Assembly: GCA_022494885.1 (NCBI GenBank)
Contig: JAGVSM010002402.1
Coordinates: 124,001-188,000 of the forward strand
From: Micrasema longulum
Lineage: Eukaryota > Arthropoda > Insecta > Trichoptera > Brachycentridae
Reading direction: 5' to 3'
Length of the DNA: 64,000 bases
Of the stretch, positions 1 to 11,384 are shown piece after piece. Under the pieces are notes generated by a model, which was not told the origin of the DNA, ran no database searches, and saw only the letters and a list, made by a program, of their open reading frames with translations. Numbering within the stretch: position 1 is the stretch's first letter; every line of letters starts with the position of its first letter. The translations under genes and the position numbers were made by a program.

Positions 1-671
1 ATGTATTCAAATGGCACATCACATATATCAAGTTAGATCGACGGACTCGGGTAAGTATTGTAATACTAAAGTGTACCTACATCTAGCGCATGGTTATGAG
101 AGATTTGCATATTTTTTTATATTAAGTTTGAGGCAATATTTCTTTTGTCTCACTTTCACTATTGTAGAATCAGTTCAAGGTTTATGGTCATGGCAGTTAC
201 CAATGTGAACATCTTAAGCTCGTAATAGGTGACTTTTGATATGTGTAATAAATTAATCCACGAAGTTCAATTTGTATCTAGCATCTACCCGTAAGTACCT
301 GCGATAACGCATTTGTATTACTTATCATAAAACGTTCAAATGTCTGAACGGCTCTATGTTAATCGAGTCAAAAAAATAATTGCATCAATTTGTTTTCCAA
401 CCTGGAATACGTTCACTATGGATATTTGATATTTGTAAAGAATTTCTCCAGCCAAAAAGAGTTCTGTTTCGATGAGAAAAATATAATTTGATCCTTCCAT
501 TGCGTAATTTGAGCCCCTAACGTGTGTGTTCATTTAAGACATTCGAAGTATTTCTTAATTTGGATATTTGAAACCTTTTGAACATTTTTGGGACAAACAG
601 GTAGTGAAGAATAAATCATTGTTATATCTTGTTTGAATTAAATGATTAATTAAAAGGTATACAGAAGCACC
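1..671. other. AT-rich sequence, nothing recognised
   Basis: No credible ORF, repeat match or regulatory site was identified. Confidence 0.3.
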
Positions 672-1150
672 GTATTATAATAATAATATTTGGCGTCATT
701 TTTGTGAAAAAATCACCTCAAGAAAGCTTTGCGATTTTGCATCTAAGAAAACCTACATTTTAACTACGCTAACACAACATATTGTGTTTTTTGATTTTAA
801 AATTGAGGGTACGATAAGCGAAAAAAGTGAGATTTCCGTTGAGATCTGAACTGGCCGGGACTGTTGATGGCAATTGGTTCTGGACAAAGGGGCTGGCAAC
901 GGCAAAAGGACGAACTCCGAACCTAGTGTTCGGGATGCGCCGGATTTCGACAAGTTTTCCTCTAGCGTAGAGTTTTTTTCCAACACAGAGATCCCATAGG
1001 TATCTTGGAGCCATTTCATGAAGTGATTTAAATACTGTCCAGCAAAGCTGGTATTCTATTATCTCCGAGCTATTTCGCCAGTGCAAATTTCGAAGATGTT
1101 GCGAGATGTGAGAGTACTCTTTTTACTCCCGCAATAACCCTCGCTTCCGT
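672..1150 (-). mobile_element. L2-like non-LTR retrotransposon, 3' fragment (pseudogene)
   Basis: Minus-strand reading gives the C-terminal tail found after reverse transcriptase in L2/CR1-type elements: IEYQLCWTVFKSLHEMAPRYL, then a frame change near 1000 and an AVASP-like region. Downstream on the minus strand is the 3' end shared with other copies in the window (CTTGAGGTGATTTT, CACAAAAATGACGCC) and an ATT-type tail at about 676-690. The copy is truncated at its 5' end and frameshifted. Confidence 0.75.
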
Positions 1151-1339
1151 ATTGCAAACAGATTTGAGTTTTTCAGTTTAGTATTTCGGGTGATTTGAAA
1201 TTCTTAAATGTGTGACTTACAGTGCAAGGTTTGTTCACGTGATCAAATACCTAATTGTTTAGCATCGCTATACAAAAAAAGAATCAACAATCAAATTTTA
1301 ATATGATTAAATAAGGGAAAAACAATACAATTTTGAATC

Positions 1340-1532
1340 GGGTTGTGGTCCTGTGGCTAGTGTCTCGGACTCACGGACCAATGGTCCGTGGTTCGAATTC
1401 CACTCTACTCCAACTTTATTTCCATTTTCTAATAGTGAGTTATTTACAACCCGTTGAAAATGGCCCTAAAAATTAAATATTTGGGTAAATCATAAGAACG
1501 CAAATATTTCTTTTAAAAAAATATAAAAAACC
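1340..1532 (+). mobile_element. SINE-1 copy, tRNA-derived
   Basis: The head has Pol III box A (TGGCTAGTGTCTCGG) and box B (GGTTCGAATTCC), followed by a body containing AGTGAGTTATTTACAACCC and an A-rich tail. Four other copies occur in the window. It is not a functional tRNA: the head does not fold into a full cloverleaf and runs on into the shared body. Confidence 0.8.
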
Positions 1533-1986
1533 TACTGAAGTAGACTAATGACCAACGTTACTACAGCTACTTCAACTCCTTTTCGCCGTAACACTCGCCC
1601 GACATAATTCATTATTTATTCGCCATCATGTAATAAATGAACATCAAACAGCAACCTCGTGTCTTCTCTGTCAACTTCTAACTGGGGTAGGAACTCCAAC
1701 CGACCCTCAACAACCTATTCCTACATTTATGCTAAGAACTTGCCTTAATGTATCAGAGTTATTATTGTACATGTTAGTTAGGATAAGTTTATTAGTAAAA
1801 TATATATGTTGTGTATGTGAGTATTGTATGTTTCTGACAGTAGGTAGTGAAAAGTGAACTTGTTGAATAATGATTATCAAAGATCAACTGTTTTTAAAAA
1901 AAATCGTAATGAGAAAACTTTTTAACCACCTTATCAATTGATGTAAAATTGTCAAGAACGTTCTGGCCTAACACTCAAATTTAAAA

Positions 1987-2268
1987 TCATCATCACCATC
2001 ATCATATCCTTTCCGCAGCTAATGGTGCATAGGGCACTGCATTAGTAAACCAATCGCAGCGTATCTTGATCATTTTTGTTACATGGAAGTAAGATGATCA
2101 GTCTTACGCTTTAGGTGCTAGTCCAGGGACTGTATTTAAATAGTTAAATATTCTTGTGTGAAAACGCCTTTTTAAATAAATATTTCTTATCAACCATGTC
2201 GGGAATTGAACCCGAGACCTCTTGCATGATAGGCAAATGCGCAAACCGCTACACCACGAGGCCGACAA
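1987..2268 (-). mobile_element. SINE-2 copy, nearly full length
   Basis: Minus-strand head GGCCTCGTGGTGTAGCGGTT (box A) and GGGTTCAATTCCCGAC (box B) is tRNA-like over about 70 bases. The body includes GGACTAGCACCTAAAGCGTA, and the 3' end is GCACCATTAGCTGCGGAAAG followed by GATGATGGTGATGATGAT. A head this well preserved could be scored as a tRNA, but the attached body and sister copies argue for a SINE. Confidence 0.8.
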
Positions 2269-2760
2269 TTTAAAAATATGTGCATTAAAATAGTAATAAA
2301 ATATAAATATGTAAGTACTCATATACAAATATACTTCGCTACTTAAAAACAAAAGGGTCGCAAATCAAAACCCCGAAATTTCGCTTTATTGCAAAAATGA
2401 GATTGAAATCGATGATATTTTTCTATAAGAAAAAGACTCCCATGGATTTTGCATTATAAATAACCCAAATCCCGCAACAGCCCGTTTGATCTTTATGTTC
2501 TGGTTGCTAACTTCAGAGCAATACCGCCGCTCTTTGGGTGATAGTTAACACAAAACTCCATAGTTGGATAGATACAGCTTTTAAAAACGCATCTAATGAT
2601 ATTAAAAACACATACAAAAACAATAGCTCATTCATGTTTAAATTTTTTATTGAATTTATGCATCGACATGTATGATTAAATGTACCGGCATGTAGTCGTA
2701 TGTACCCATACGTAAATATATAGAATAATTATTTTACAACAATAATAATGCCTTTGAAAT

Positions 2761-2840
2761 GATCGAACTAAGCTGCATTTGATTTACCAATGCAACGACC
2801 TATGCACCACTAGGTACGGAAATGGAAATCATGATGACTC
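2761..2840 (+). mobile_element. SINE-2 3' fragment
   Basis: Only the 3' end is present: TATGCACCACTAGGTACGGA then AATGGAAATCATGATGACTC, matching the SINE-2 terminus. Confidence 0.55.
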
Positions 2841-3051
2841 TGAGTTTGAATTTATTATCTCGGATTATTATCTCTTATTTATTTATCATTGACGATACTT
2901 GTTTTAATATTACACCCATTTATGATAAATGTAAAAGAAACCGGAATTTACAAACTAAATAAGACAAGTGTTACTTGATTAGGTACACGGAGTGAGTCTC
3001 CTGTATGAAATATGTTTTACGATATCTATTACCTATGTGTATTGCTCCGAG

Positions 3052-3072
3052 TAACCATTAACCATTAACCAT
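3052..3072. repeat. Short tandem repeat (TAACCAT)3
   Basis: Three perfect 7-base units. The surrounding 2841-4107 holds no supported gene or element. Confidence 0.6.
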
Positions 3073-4107
3073 TAGAGGAGATAATACAAAAGAAAAAGCG
3101 AGCTTGTGAACATGATTCACCTAATGAGTGACCCTCGAAATGTTAACAATCAGTATTCGTCAAAGGAGAAAGCGGATAGATAAATCGGGCCCGGCTCTGG
3201 GTGATGGCAGAGGAAAGAGCATTTTGTAAGCATAAGTAAACATCGAGATATACGTAGGGGAGGTACGCCTGAGAGTACGCATAGACAATATCTCATAATA
3301 TAGTTCATTTCTGGGAACGCTAGTAAGTCATTGCATAGACAAAACATGTATTATCATAGACTCATACTTGCCGCCAACTGGTTGACAACGTGACATATCT
3401 GGTCAGCGGACGAAATAAATTATAATGTTGCATTTTCATCTAATATTTTGGACAGATGACTTCAGGTGCTGTGTTTTTATTATTGTGCTGTTATAATTTT
3501 GTTGTTCTACCACATATACATAAAATCATTGTCAATTTGTTTTGTACACCATTTTGTGAAAAGGATCAAAATTATATTGTAATGGTATTTGTTTGAATCA
3601 ATATAGTGTAAAAATTCAGCAAACCAAGTTTTGTAAAATTTCCATTGAAAATATACGTAAAATTGGAATTTTTCAATAAAAAATTATGAAAAAGCCATCT
3701 ATTAATTGTTTAATATTTTCGTTTAAAATCACCTTAACAAAATAATCCACCCTCGAAAATAATGTAAATCGTTAAAAGTACTCAGCAGCCTGATCATTCT
3801 TAGCAAAGGTGCCTGAATGTCGTACTTGATTAGTGATTCCCGAAGAGCAAAATGAGTTATTTTTAAGTGGGAATACTGAGAGAAATTTCAGCGGCATCAA
3901 GATGCAGATTCAGTTCTCTGCATTAAATCTGCGTAATGTTCAGAGTCATTGTCATTTTGTAAATTCAGTTGAAGTTGTGTCGAGGGGGTTGTATCCACGA
4001 GAGTAAGTAAATTTAATTGAATAGGTAACTAGAACTTGGCAAATGTTTATTTGAGTTTTAAAAAACTACTTTTTTGACACCATATCGTTATACTATTTTA
4101 TAAGTAT

Positions 4108-4880
4108 TTTATTTATTTTATTGGTAAACAAACAGTATGTACACAAATATTGACAATTTCTTTATATATAAGTGTAGGACACTTATGCACACACCAAAAA
4201 AATGTTTACACTTAAAACATTAATTTTAATTACGTTAAATATAATTAATGTAAAAGAAACGAAACGAAAAAATATGTGTATAATAATTGAGTTAAATATC
4301 TGCTTCTTTCAAAATTTCTATGACTTTTGACCCAAATTTACACACATTGTCACAAAAAACATGAGCCTCGATAAATCTATTGTTATATTTGTCGCATATT
4401 CTAGGTATTGTAGATTGTTTCAAATAGTTTGTTGACGCGTTTTCTGTGTAAAACACACAACAGTTTCTGTGTGTCTTGTCGGTCTAGATGACACACGGAA
4501 TAGAAGTCTTTCAGTAGGTTAGGTGAATCAATTTTATTATTTATTAATTTGATTAAAAATAACTGGTCTAACATCATTTTTCAATTTTTAAGAGAGTTTA
4601 TTCCATGGTACTGCATACTTTCAGCATGATTAGATAAATTAATGTTTAACCGGTAGTTGACTTGCTTAAAACAAAATTGTTGGACCCTTTCTAGTCTATT
4701 AATACTTTCATTATAGCAAGGTGACCAAATAGGAGTCCAATATTCTAGCTGGGGACGAACAAATGTTGCGTCAAAGTTTTCATGTTTTTTTATTAAATGA
4801 AAATAAATATTTTTAGATGCCACCAGAGAGAAAAAGGAGATACTCTGGAAAGTGTTATAAAGTAAATAAAAAATAGACAT
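4108..4880 (-). mobile_element. Non-LTR retrotransposon C-terminal fragment (RT-Q)
   Basis: The minus-strand reading contains the post-reverse-transcriptase motif FVRPQLEYWTPIWSPCYNES, then INRLERVQQFCFKQVNYRL, and after a stop continues LDQLFLIKLINNKIDSPNLL. This is the C-terminal region of CR1/Jockey-type reverse transcriptases. The 3' end on the minus strand is an A/T-rich (AAATAA) tail at about 4108-4125. The copy is truncated and carries stops. Confidence 0.75.
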
Positions 4881-5249
4881 TTAAAAATTTCAGTTGCCAA
4901 GAGTTTGGACATTAAAAAAGCAACTGAAACCCGATCATATTCCTAAATTATTTCAAAAGAAGCTGGCAGATCACGTAAAGCATTTGGGAAAGATTGTTTA
5001 TGGCATGACAATGAAAAAATTTTGAAAACTTGAATTCGAATTTGCAAATGCCATTAAGATAGAGCATTGCTTTAACTCTTGTTAACCTTAATAATAAATT
5101 AAGGAATAGTTTCTTTGTTTAGTTTTTTATATTTTACTTTTTGTGCTGTTACATGTTCACTTAATTGCCATACTTACTAGTTCTTTGCTCAGTGTATTAT
5201 TATTGCGTTTCTTAAAATTATTTTTATTATTAACTTTTTAAAATCATTC

Positions 5250-5775
5250 TTATGTTGTTGAAATTCCATTTGTCGATGCATTTTGAAGCTGCAAGACTTT
5301 TTGTGATGTTAGCTATCATATTATTTTTATCATATTATGTTAATGTTATCAACTATCAAATATCTAAATTTAGTAAATGGGGGCTAGAATTTCAACCGTC
5401 CATGCGCTCAGTAGCTGCAAGACTTGTTGTTATCTAACTTCTAATTTTATAAATTTGTTTTTAATTTCGTTTTTAAAATATCACTTAAACTCTAAAGTTC
5501 ATTGTCAAAAAAAAATTGAAAATAAAAATGTAAATAGGGGCTAGATTTCTTATTGCCCATGCGCTCTGTAGCTTCAAAACGTTTTGTTATCTAGCTCATA
5601 TATATCATAATTGTTATATATCATAATTGGAGACGAGGAACTAGAATCCCAGCCGTCCATGCGCTCTGTAGCAGCAAGACGTGTTGGGATATTTATTTAT
5701 TGTACAGCGCCCTTGAGGTGATTTTCACAAAAATGGCGCTATATAAATTATCCAAACATTATTATTATTATAAAG
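5250..5775 (+). mobile_element. L2-like element 3' UTR with iterated units and ATT tail
   Basis: The end reads TTGAGGTGATTTTCACAAAA then ATGGCGCTATATAAATTATC and an ATTATTATT tail at about 5759-5770, the same terminus as the L2-like copies at 672 and 10220. Upstream are four degenerate copies of a motif like CATGCGCTCTGTAGC-TGCAAGAC at about 5273, 5401, 5558 and 5658. The same arrangement recurs at 17435-17760. Confidence 0.65.
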
Positions 5776-6269
5776 AGTCGAAAATGGTACTTGCGTACTT
5801 TTCCCTAAAAGTGAGTCCCTACTCACTCGCGTACTTTTAGTGAAGTTCAACCCATGTGTAGGCATTTCTCATTTCGATCTCTTTTTATCAAATCAATAGT
5901 TAGTATTTAACCAATTGCTCTTTATTTCCTGATAGACTATGTATAATAGTGAGGCATTTATTTGACATAAAAATTTTAAGAAAATCTCAATGATAAAACA
6001 ATTAGAGGGTAAAGTCTGTAAAGTGCGTTCCCGTCCCGTACTTCCCCTACATACGAGAGTTGAATGGTAATACCTTAGTAAGCGGGTAGCGATCATATAA
6101 AGGTATTTACAGGTATATGAATCTATAAATCACTTTCTTTTGTTTTTGTGTCTAGATATTATTATTTTATTTGTACGAAGTTATCACTTCATGCGTTCTA
6201 ACGAACAAATAATATAGCTTTGAGTGTGAAAAATAACCAGAATCCTGGACGAGCGTGTTCGATTAGTTT

Positions 6270-6520
6270 TCCGAGAGGAAGTAAGTCCACCTCATTGTAT
6301 AATGGTTGGCGCGTTCGTCTACCATTCTTGAGGTCCTGGTTACGATTCCTAGTTGGGTAAAAGTGAAATATTGATTTTAAGGATGATTCTACATTGCAAT
6401 ATTTCAACCTTTCTGGACCGGCACCTGAAGCGTAAGACGGATCCTTACCGTTGTACACTGCCATCAATGCCCTTTTGCACCACTAGGTGCAGATAGGGAA
6501 ATGACAATAAAGTCATTGGT
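6270..6520 (+). mobile_element. SINE-2 copy
   Basis: Box A region ATAATGGTTGGCGCGTTCG and box B GGTTACGATTCC open the copy. The body has GGACCGGCACCTGAAGCGTA, and the end is TTTTGCACCACTAGGTGCAG followed by GAAATGACAATAAAG. It is in the plus orientation and nearly complete. Confidence 0.75.
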
Positions 6521-6697
6521 TTCAATAATTATTTTACTAATATCTTTTGGAATACTGTAATTCATTCTTCTAGTACAAAAGCCAACCATATATTTATTAT
6601 TTCATAAACAATTCCGTTAAGACGCAATTATTAATTTTCATGTCCCGACTTGCTTGATAGTTCCGCGTTAAGACGGTACTCCTAAATACATTAAATA

Positions 6698-6822
6698 CAA
6701 CAAAGATGGAGAACACCTTTGAGACGGGAATATGGAAGTCTGGCCATTTACAGGATCTATGACTTGTCATTGGCTTGGTTAAGTGGCCACTTCACACACT
6801 GTGTAGCATTCACCATTCGAGC
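6698..6822 (+). mobile_element. FB1 foldback element, one arm
   Basis: Contains the FB1 arm motifs GGAATATGGAAGTCTGGCCA, CATTTACAGGATCTATGAC and AAGTGGCCACTTCACACACT, ending CATTCACCATTC. No matching inverted arm is found downstream, so it is a partial copy. Confidence 0.6.
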
Positions 6823-7024
6823 AGCCATCGAGTCGAAAACCATTCATCCAGAATTTAGGTTCAATTTCATACACAACTGCATTCTTCAACAGCCCGTGAC
6901 AGAAAAGCTCTTAAACTTCACAAAAATCATAATTTCACATAATTTCCTTATTCAGGTTTTTTCAACTGAGAGTTCTGGTTCTATTTCACACAAAGAACTA
7001 TATTTTTTTATCTGCCCAAACACA

Positions 7025-7490
7025 GATAACTTATTCTTATTTTTATTCTTATTTTTATTCTTAGTGGTGGGGGTCAGTGCTATGCAAGTTCCTGACGTCA
7101 CTGCGACCTGTGAAGATCTATCGTGACGGGTCCCGTGAATAGTTCTCGCCGTCCAAGCCCAGGTCTATAAAGAACCTGGCTACTGTGTCAAAGGCGAGAG
7201 TTTACATTTTGCTTAATCTCCCCCTCCAAGCCCAGATCCGTAAAGTATCGAGCTATTAGGTAAGGGGCGAGCTCTTTATCATCCTCAGGTTAAACCGGTG
7301 GTCTCCCGAGGATAAGGCTCCTTTTATGATGTAAAGCATCACATTCACATAGAATGTGTATCGGTGTTTTCTCATCTGCGCTACAGAACCTGTACCTAGA
7401 AATTTTGGAAAGGTTTATTCTAGCAAGGTGTTTGTTCAATCTGCAGTGCCCTGTAAGGACTCGAGTGAAAACCTTCACTTGATTTCAGCT
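7025..7490 (-). mobile_element. RNase-H-type non-LTR retrotransposon 3' fragment (RT-N)
   Basis: Minus strand 7478-7290 reads VLTGHCRLNKHLARINLSKI then YRFCSADEKTPIHILCECDA, the C-terminal zinc-knuckle region (CX2CX4HX4C type) that follows RNase H in R1/LOA/I-like elements. The 3' UTR continues to about 7025 and ends with GTGGGGGTCAGTGCTATGC (plus strand) and a tail of repeated ATTTTTATTCTT. The same 3' end appears at 11544-11617. Confidence 0.75.
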
Positions 7491-7574
7491 GAGCTTTATT
7501 AGGTCAAAAGCAAAACTTTGCACACGGACAACTAGAATTTTACCTGATAAAAATGTTTAAAAAAAATAAATATT

Positions 7575-7772
7575 TTTATTGTTTTTTTTTTTTAGAAAAA
7601 GAAATATTTGTGTTCTTATGATTTACCCGAATATTTAATTTTGAGGGCCATTTTCAACGAGTTGTAAATAACTCACTATTAGAAAATGGGAATCAAGTTG
7701 GGGTAGAGTGAGATTCGAACCACAGACCTTTGGTCCGCGAGTCCGAGACACTAGCCACAGGACCACAACCTG
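7575..7772 (-). mobile_element. SINE-1 copy
   Basis: Reverse-oriented copy. The minus-strand head has GGCTAGTGTCTCGGACTC and GGTTCGAATCTC (box B), and the body matches 1340-1532 closely. The T-rich stretch at 7575-7600 is its A-tail on the other strand. Confidence 0.8.
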
Positions 7773-7786
7773 ATTCAAAATTAGAA

Positions 7787-9040
7787 ATTTTACACTGTTA
7801 CGCAGCAAAAAAAGTTGTCGTTACTTGATAGAAACATGCCTTCACGAAATGAACGTAATTATGCAGAAATCAGTCAGTCCACAATTCTTTAAAAAAAATA
7901 GATATTGGTGTTATCGGGTGCAGTAAGGGCAATTGCTAATAACTCTCAAACCGCTTTTTTTTTTAAACCGTAATAATCACCTTCTGAAATTAGTGATGAT
8001 CACAAAAACGTCATTTGTCAATTCTCAGAAAACGCCCACAACACTAGAAAAATCTTATGGTATACATAGATGCTGATGGAAAGATTAATGCCTCTAGAGA
8101 TCTAGTTCTCTTAAATAAATGAAAGTGGATAAATACATAAATATTTTTAGTATATAAATTAATTGATTTAATAACACCTGTAATAAAAAAACATGTTTTA
8201 ATACAAAATGTTACGTCAAACATTTAAAATTTGAATTAGGTGTCATTCAATATTAGATGTGGCTGTTTTATAAAAAATGTGATGTCAGGCAGACTTAAAA
8301 AGAACACCGAAATTCCTCTAACGCATAATTAAATTATTTTTAATGTCATTATAGTGAATTAATTAGGTAATTCTTCACAATTAAAAACCATTAAATAAAT
8401 ATTAAAGAATATGTTGAATACATATTGGTACAATATACAAGAGAATTTTACTAGATCTGGCTGTTTTCTGCATAATGTACATCGTAAATTGTGTGGTCAG
8501 CCTGACTTTAAAAAATCATTCAAACTTGTCAAATGTAATATTAAAAAAAACTTATGTATGCATTTTTTATCATGTCAAATTAAAAAAAAATGCAACTGCT
8601 ATGTAGATTTGATTATTCACTCTTTTAAGAAAGGTGCTATTACCTCAGTTTTATTTTTTTATGGCATGCTGCTTTCTGCATAACTACGTTGAAATTAGTA
8701 TGCTAAGTTTTAAAATAGCATTTTTATATAATCTTTATTTATTCCAGATTGCGTCTAAGTTAATATTATGATTAATTTAAATAATAACTTTCACCAGACT
8801 TGTTCCACTGGGTTGATTATTTCGTTTTTATTTTTAATATTCTAGGTGTTACCATTTAACTTTTTATCGTTATTGAAAAATAAAGCTTGAGGTATAATGT
8901 TTCTTATTGGGATTTGAAATAATAAATAGTTGTGAAATTTAAAGGCAAATATTGGAAACTAATGACTTCGGTAGCCGGATATATTTGTATATTTTTAAAC
9001 TCAAACCTCTAACCTCAAACTTCAAACCGAAACAGAAGAA
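7787..9040. other. AT-rich DNA without recognised features
   Basis: No credible gene. Two stretches near 8225-8300 and 8440-8520 share GGCTGTTTT and TCAG(G/C)C(A/T)GACTT text and may be copies of an old repeat. Confidence 0.25.
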
Positions 9041-9048
9041 TGTAAATT

Positions 9049-9250
9049 GGGTTGTGGTCCCGTGGCTAGTGTCGCGGAGTCGGGGATCAGGGGTCTGAAA
9101 GTGGAACCCCACTCTAGCCCAACTTGAATCCTATTTTCTAAGAGTGAGTTATTTTTACAACTCATTGTAAATAGCCATCTAAGTTGAAATAATTTCAGTA
9201 AATAATAAGAGCGCAAATATTTTTTTTTACAAAAAACAAAAAAAAAATGA
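9049..9250 (+). mobile_element. SINE-1 copy
   Basis: GGGTTGTGGTCCCGTGGCTA opens the copy. Box B is damaged (AAAGTGGAACCCC). The body contains AGAGTGAGTTATTTTTACAA and ends in GCGCAAATATTTTTT with A/T-rich tail. Confidence 0.75.
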
Positions 9251-9409
9251 AAATTAAAAATACATTGTTTTATTTTGTCAAACAAGTTGAACATTTTTTT
9301 CGTACATAAGTACACAACTGGAGTGCTGTGTCCAGGTAGGTGAAGAATACAGTTCCTGAACCCGGAAGAGTATTTTCGACTCGACGGCCACTGAACATGG
9401 AAATCATGT

Positions 9410-9680
9410 GGAGATAAGTCCGTCTCGCTGTTTAGTGATTGACGCATTCCCCTACCATTCTTGAGGTCCGGGGTTTGATTCCTGATAGGGTGGACGTGCA
9501 ATATTGATATTATAGATTGCTAAAACTGCAAAACTTCATTGTTTCTGGATTGACTCTTGAATCGTAGAACTAATTATCTTACCTTCATGTAAAAGATGAT
9601 CTGATTACGCTACATTTGGTTCCCCAACGCAGTGCCCTTTGCACCATTACGGGTGGAAGGAGGAATGAAATAAAAAAAAT
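9410..9680 (+). mobile_element. SINE-2 copy
   Basis: Head GTGATTGACGCATTCCCC with box B GGGTTTGATTCC, a body with TGACTCTTGAATCGTAGAAC, and 3' end GTGCCCTTTGCACCATTACG followed by an A-rich tail at 9665-9685. It abuts an L2-like terminal fragment. Confidence 0.7.
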
Positions 9681-9737
9681 AAAAAAACTTAATATTGGGT
9701 TCTTTCTACGGGTAGTAAGCAAAAAAAAATTTTGTCC

Positions 9738-9795
9738 ACGTTAATCCTCATGTGATTTCCACAAAAATGGCGCAACATAAATTATCCATAGTAAT
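9738..9795 (+). mobile_element. L2-like element, terminal fragment only
   Basis: About 58 bases match the common L2-like 3' end (CTCATGTGATTTCCACAAAA followed by ATGGCGC and AAATTATCC). It is heavily 5'-truncated and directly follows the SINE-2 copy at 9410-9680. Confidence 0.55.
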
Positions 9796-10219
9796 AATGT
9801 TATTAATTTAGTGAATTTAATTTCCTTACTTGTTTTCGGATCGGAATTCTAATCGGAAGTTAAAATTTATCTATAATTTTATGTACAAAGTAAAATTGGT
9901 TTTCTGTATTACAAATAGAATATGTTATCAATTTTTTTTCCAAACATGTTCAATTACAGGTTACCGACGAAGATAATTTGAATTTTCATACAAATATACA
10001 CATTTTCGTATATACGTCTCGATATGTCCTATGAAGATAGCGTTTATAATCACGGGGCCGATAAACATACCTACCGACATAATTTATCTGTTTGTAATGA
10101 TTATTTATGGCTCCAGATACTGGACTATGTACAACTGCTGCTCCAGGAAACTCGAAGCAGCAGAAATGCGAATGTTATGGTGCTCAGCAGAATTTTCATT
10201 GAAAGATTTAAAAAAATTA

Positions 10220-10860
10220 TTATTATTATTATGGATAACTTATAGAGCGCCATTTTTGTAACAAAATACCTCAAGGGCACTTTACATGGTGATTCTTTTA
10301 AATTTGTAATTTAATTAAAATAATTTATTTTGTTGTCACATGCTACGGATTTATTTAAATGATTTAGAGAACAAGTGGGTTTTAAGCTTTATCCGAAACA
10401 TCAATTCACTTTCACAGCCTCGCACCTCTGTTGGGAGAGCATTCCATGCCATAGGGCCTGCGACCGCAAATGCGCGTTCACTAAATTTAGTGCGCTGTTT
10501 GCGTAGAGGTATAATAACTTTTCCTCTCGCCGTAGACGTAGCTGATCTAAGCGTTAGACGCCTGTCAGCTAGTTCATCTAGAATGCATAGCTCCCTTAGA
10601 TATTCCGGAGCAGAGCTGTGCAGTGACTTATACATAAGCCAACAGAGTTTATATTCGACCCTCTGTGGAAAACGTAGCCAGTGTAGTTCCCGAAGTATTG
10701 GAGTGATATGACTGAACTTAGAGATTCCGAAAATAAGTCTCGCTGCGGCATTCAATACAGATTGTAGGCGAGTCATTTTGTTCATTGGTAGACGCAGATA
10801 TGGTACGGGCATATAAGACGGAGGCCACCAGACTACACCGTTAATAAGGCAATGTCTATG
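10220..10860 (-). mobile_element. L2-like non-LTR retrotransposon, 3' part with near-intact C-terminus
   Basis: Minus strand 10812-10351 stays open for about 153 codons and ends the polyprotein of an L2/CR1-type element. Recognisable blocks in order are RLQSVLNAAARLIFG, HITPILRELHWL, RVEYKLCWLMYKSLH, AFAVAGPMAWNALP and LKTHLFSKSF. The reverse-transcriptase core is missing, so the copy is 5'-truncated and inactive. Its 3' UTR runs down to 10220 with the family terminus (CAAAAATGGCGCTCTATAAG) and an AATAATAAT tail at about 10212-10232. It is the best preserved copy of this family in the window. Confidence 0.85.
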
Positions 10861-11088
10861 GATCTTCCCTGACAGTTATCCAGAGGGAGACGAAAGAACT
10901 CCTGGATAACACGATGCTCCGAAATCCTGCACACCATAAGGACGAGAAGAGCCGACCCAACAGCCTTCTTAGGCAAAGAGTTTGGACAGTGCCAGGGAGA
11001 AGAAAATGTTTATGTTTCTTGTGATATTTTTCTGGGTTATTGTACCGTGTTTAAATACTCCTTCCTGCCAACGTTTGGGACACCGTCA

Positions 11089-11142
11089 GGGTTACAACGT
11101 CCATCATCTGAACTAATGTTAGCCTGATGGACGCTGTAACCC
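11089..11142. repeat. 18-bp stem hairpin
   Basis: GGGTTACAACGTCCATCA (11089-11106) is mirrored by TGATGGACGCTGTAACCC (11125-11142) with one mismatch and an 18-base loop. It lies at the end of a less AT-rich stretch (10840-11150) that shows no protein similarity I can name, so it may be the end structure of an unidentified element. Confidence 0.6.
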
Positions 11143-11384
11143 ATAAAAAACATCACTAGAATTTGGAAAGCCGTTAAAACCTTAATGTGTTCTATACGTT
11201 TGTTAACCAGTTTATTACATAAACTCTAAGTAGGTACTTACAAATAATATGTTCTCAAAAATGTTGTTAAAATATTCTAAAAATAATGTTTTTTGTTGGA
11301 ATAACCTAAATATAGGTAAAAAATAACATTTTCGTATTAAAATAACATAAACAACGTTTGCGAACTAAATTTGTTGCATTACAA

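Noticed and set aside
2189..2268. Possible tRNA gene on the minus strand
   Set aside because: Box A and box B are good, but the sequence continues into a shared body with several copies, so it is a SINE head.
6719..7126. 135-codon plus-strand frame
   Set aside because: It runs through an FB1 arm and then the complement of the RT-N 3' UTR, with no protein features.
10340..10711. 123-codon plus-strand frame
   Set aside because: It is antisense to the L2-like C-terminal frame, which has recognisable motifs.
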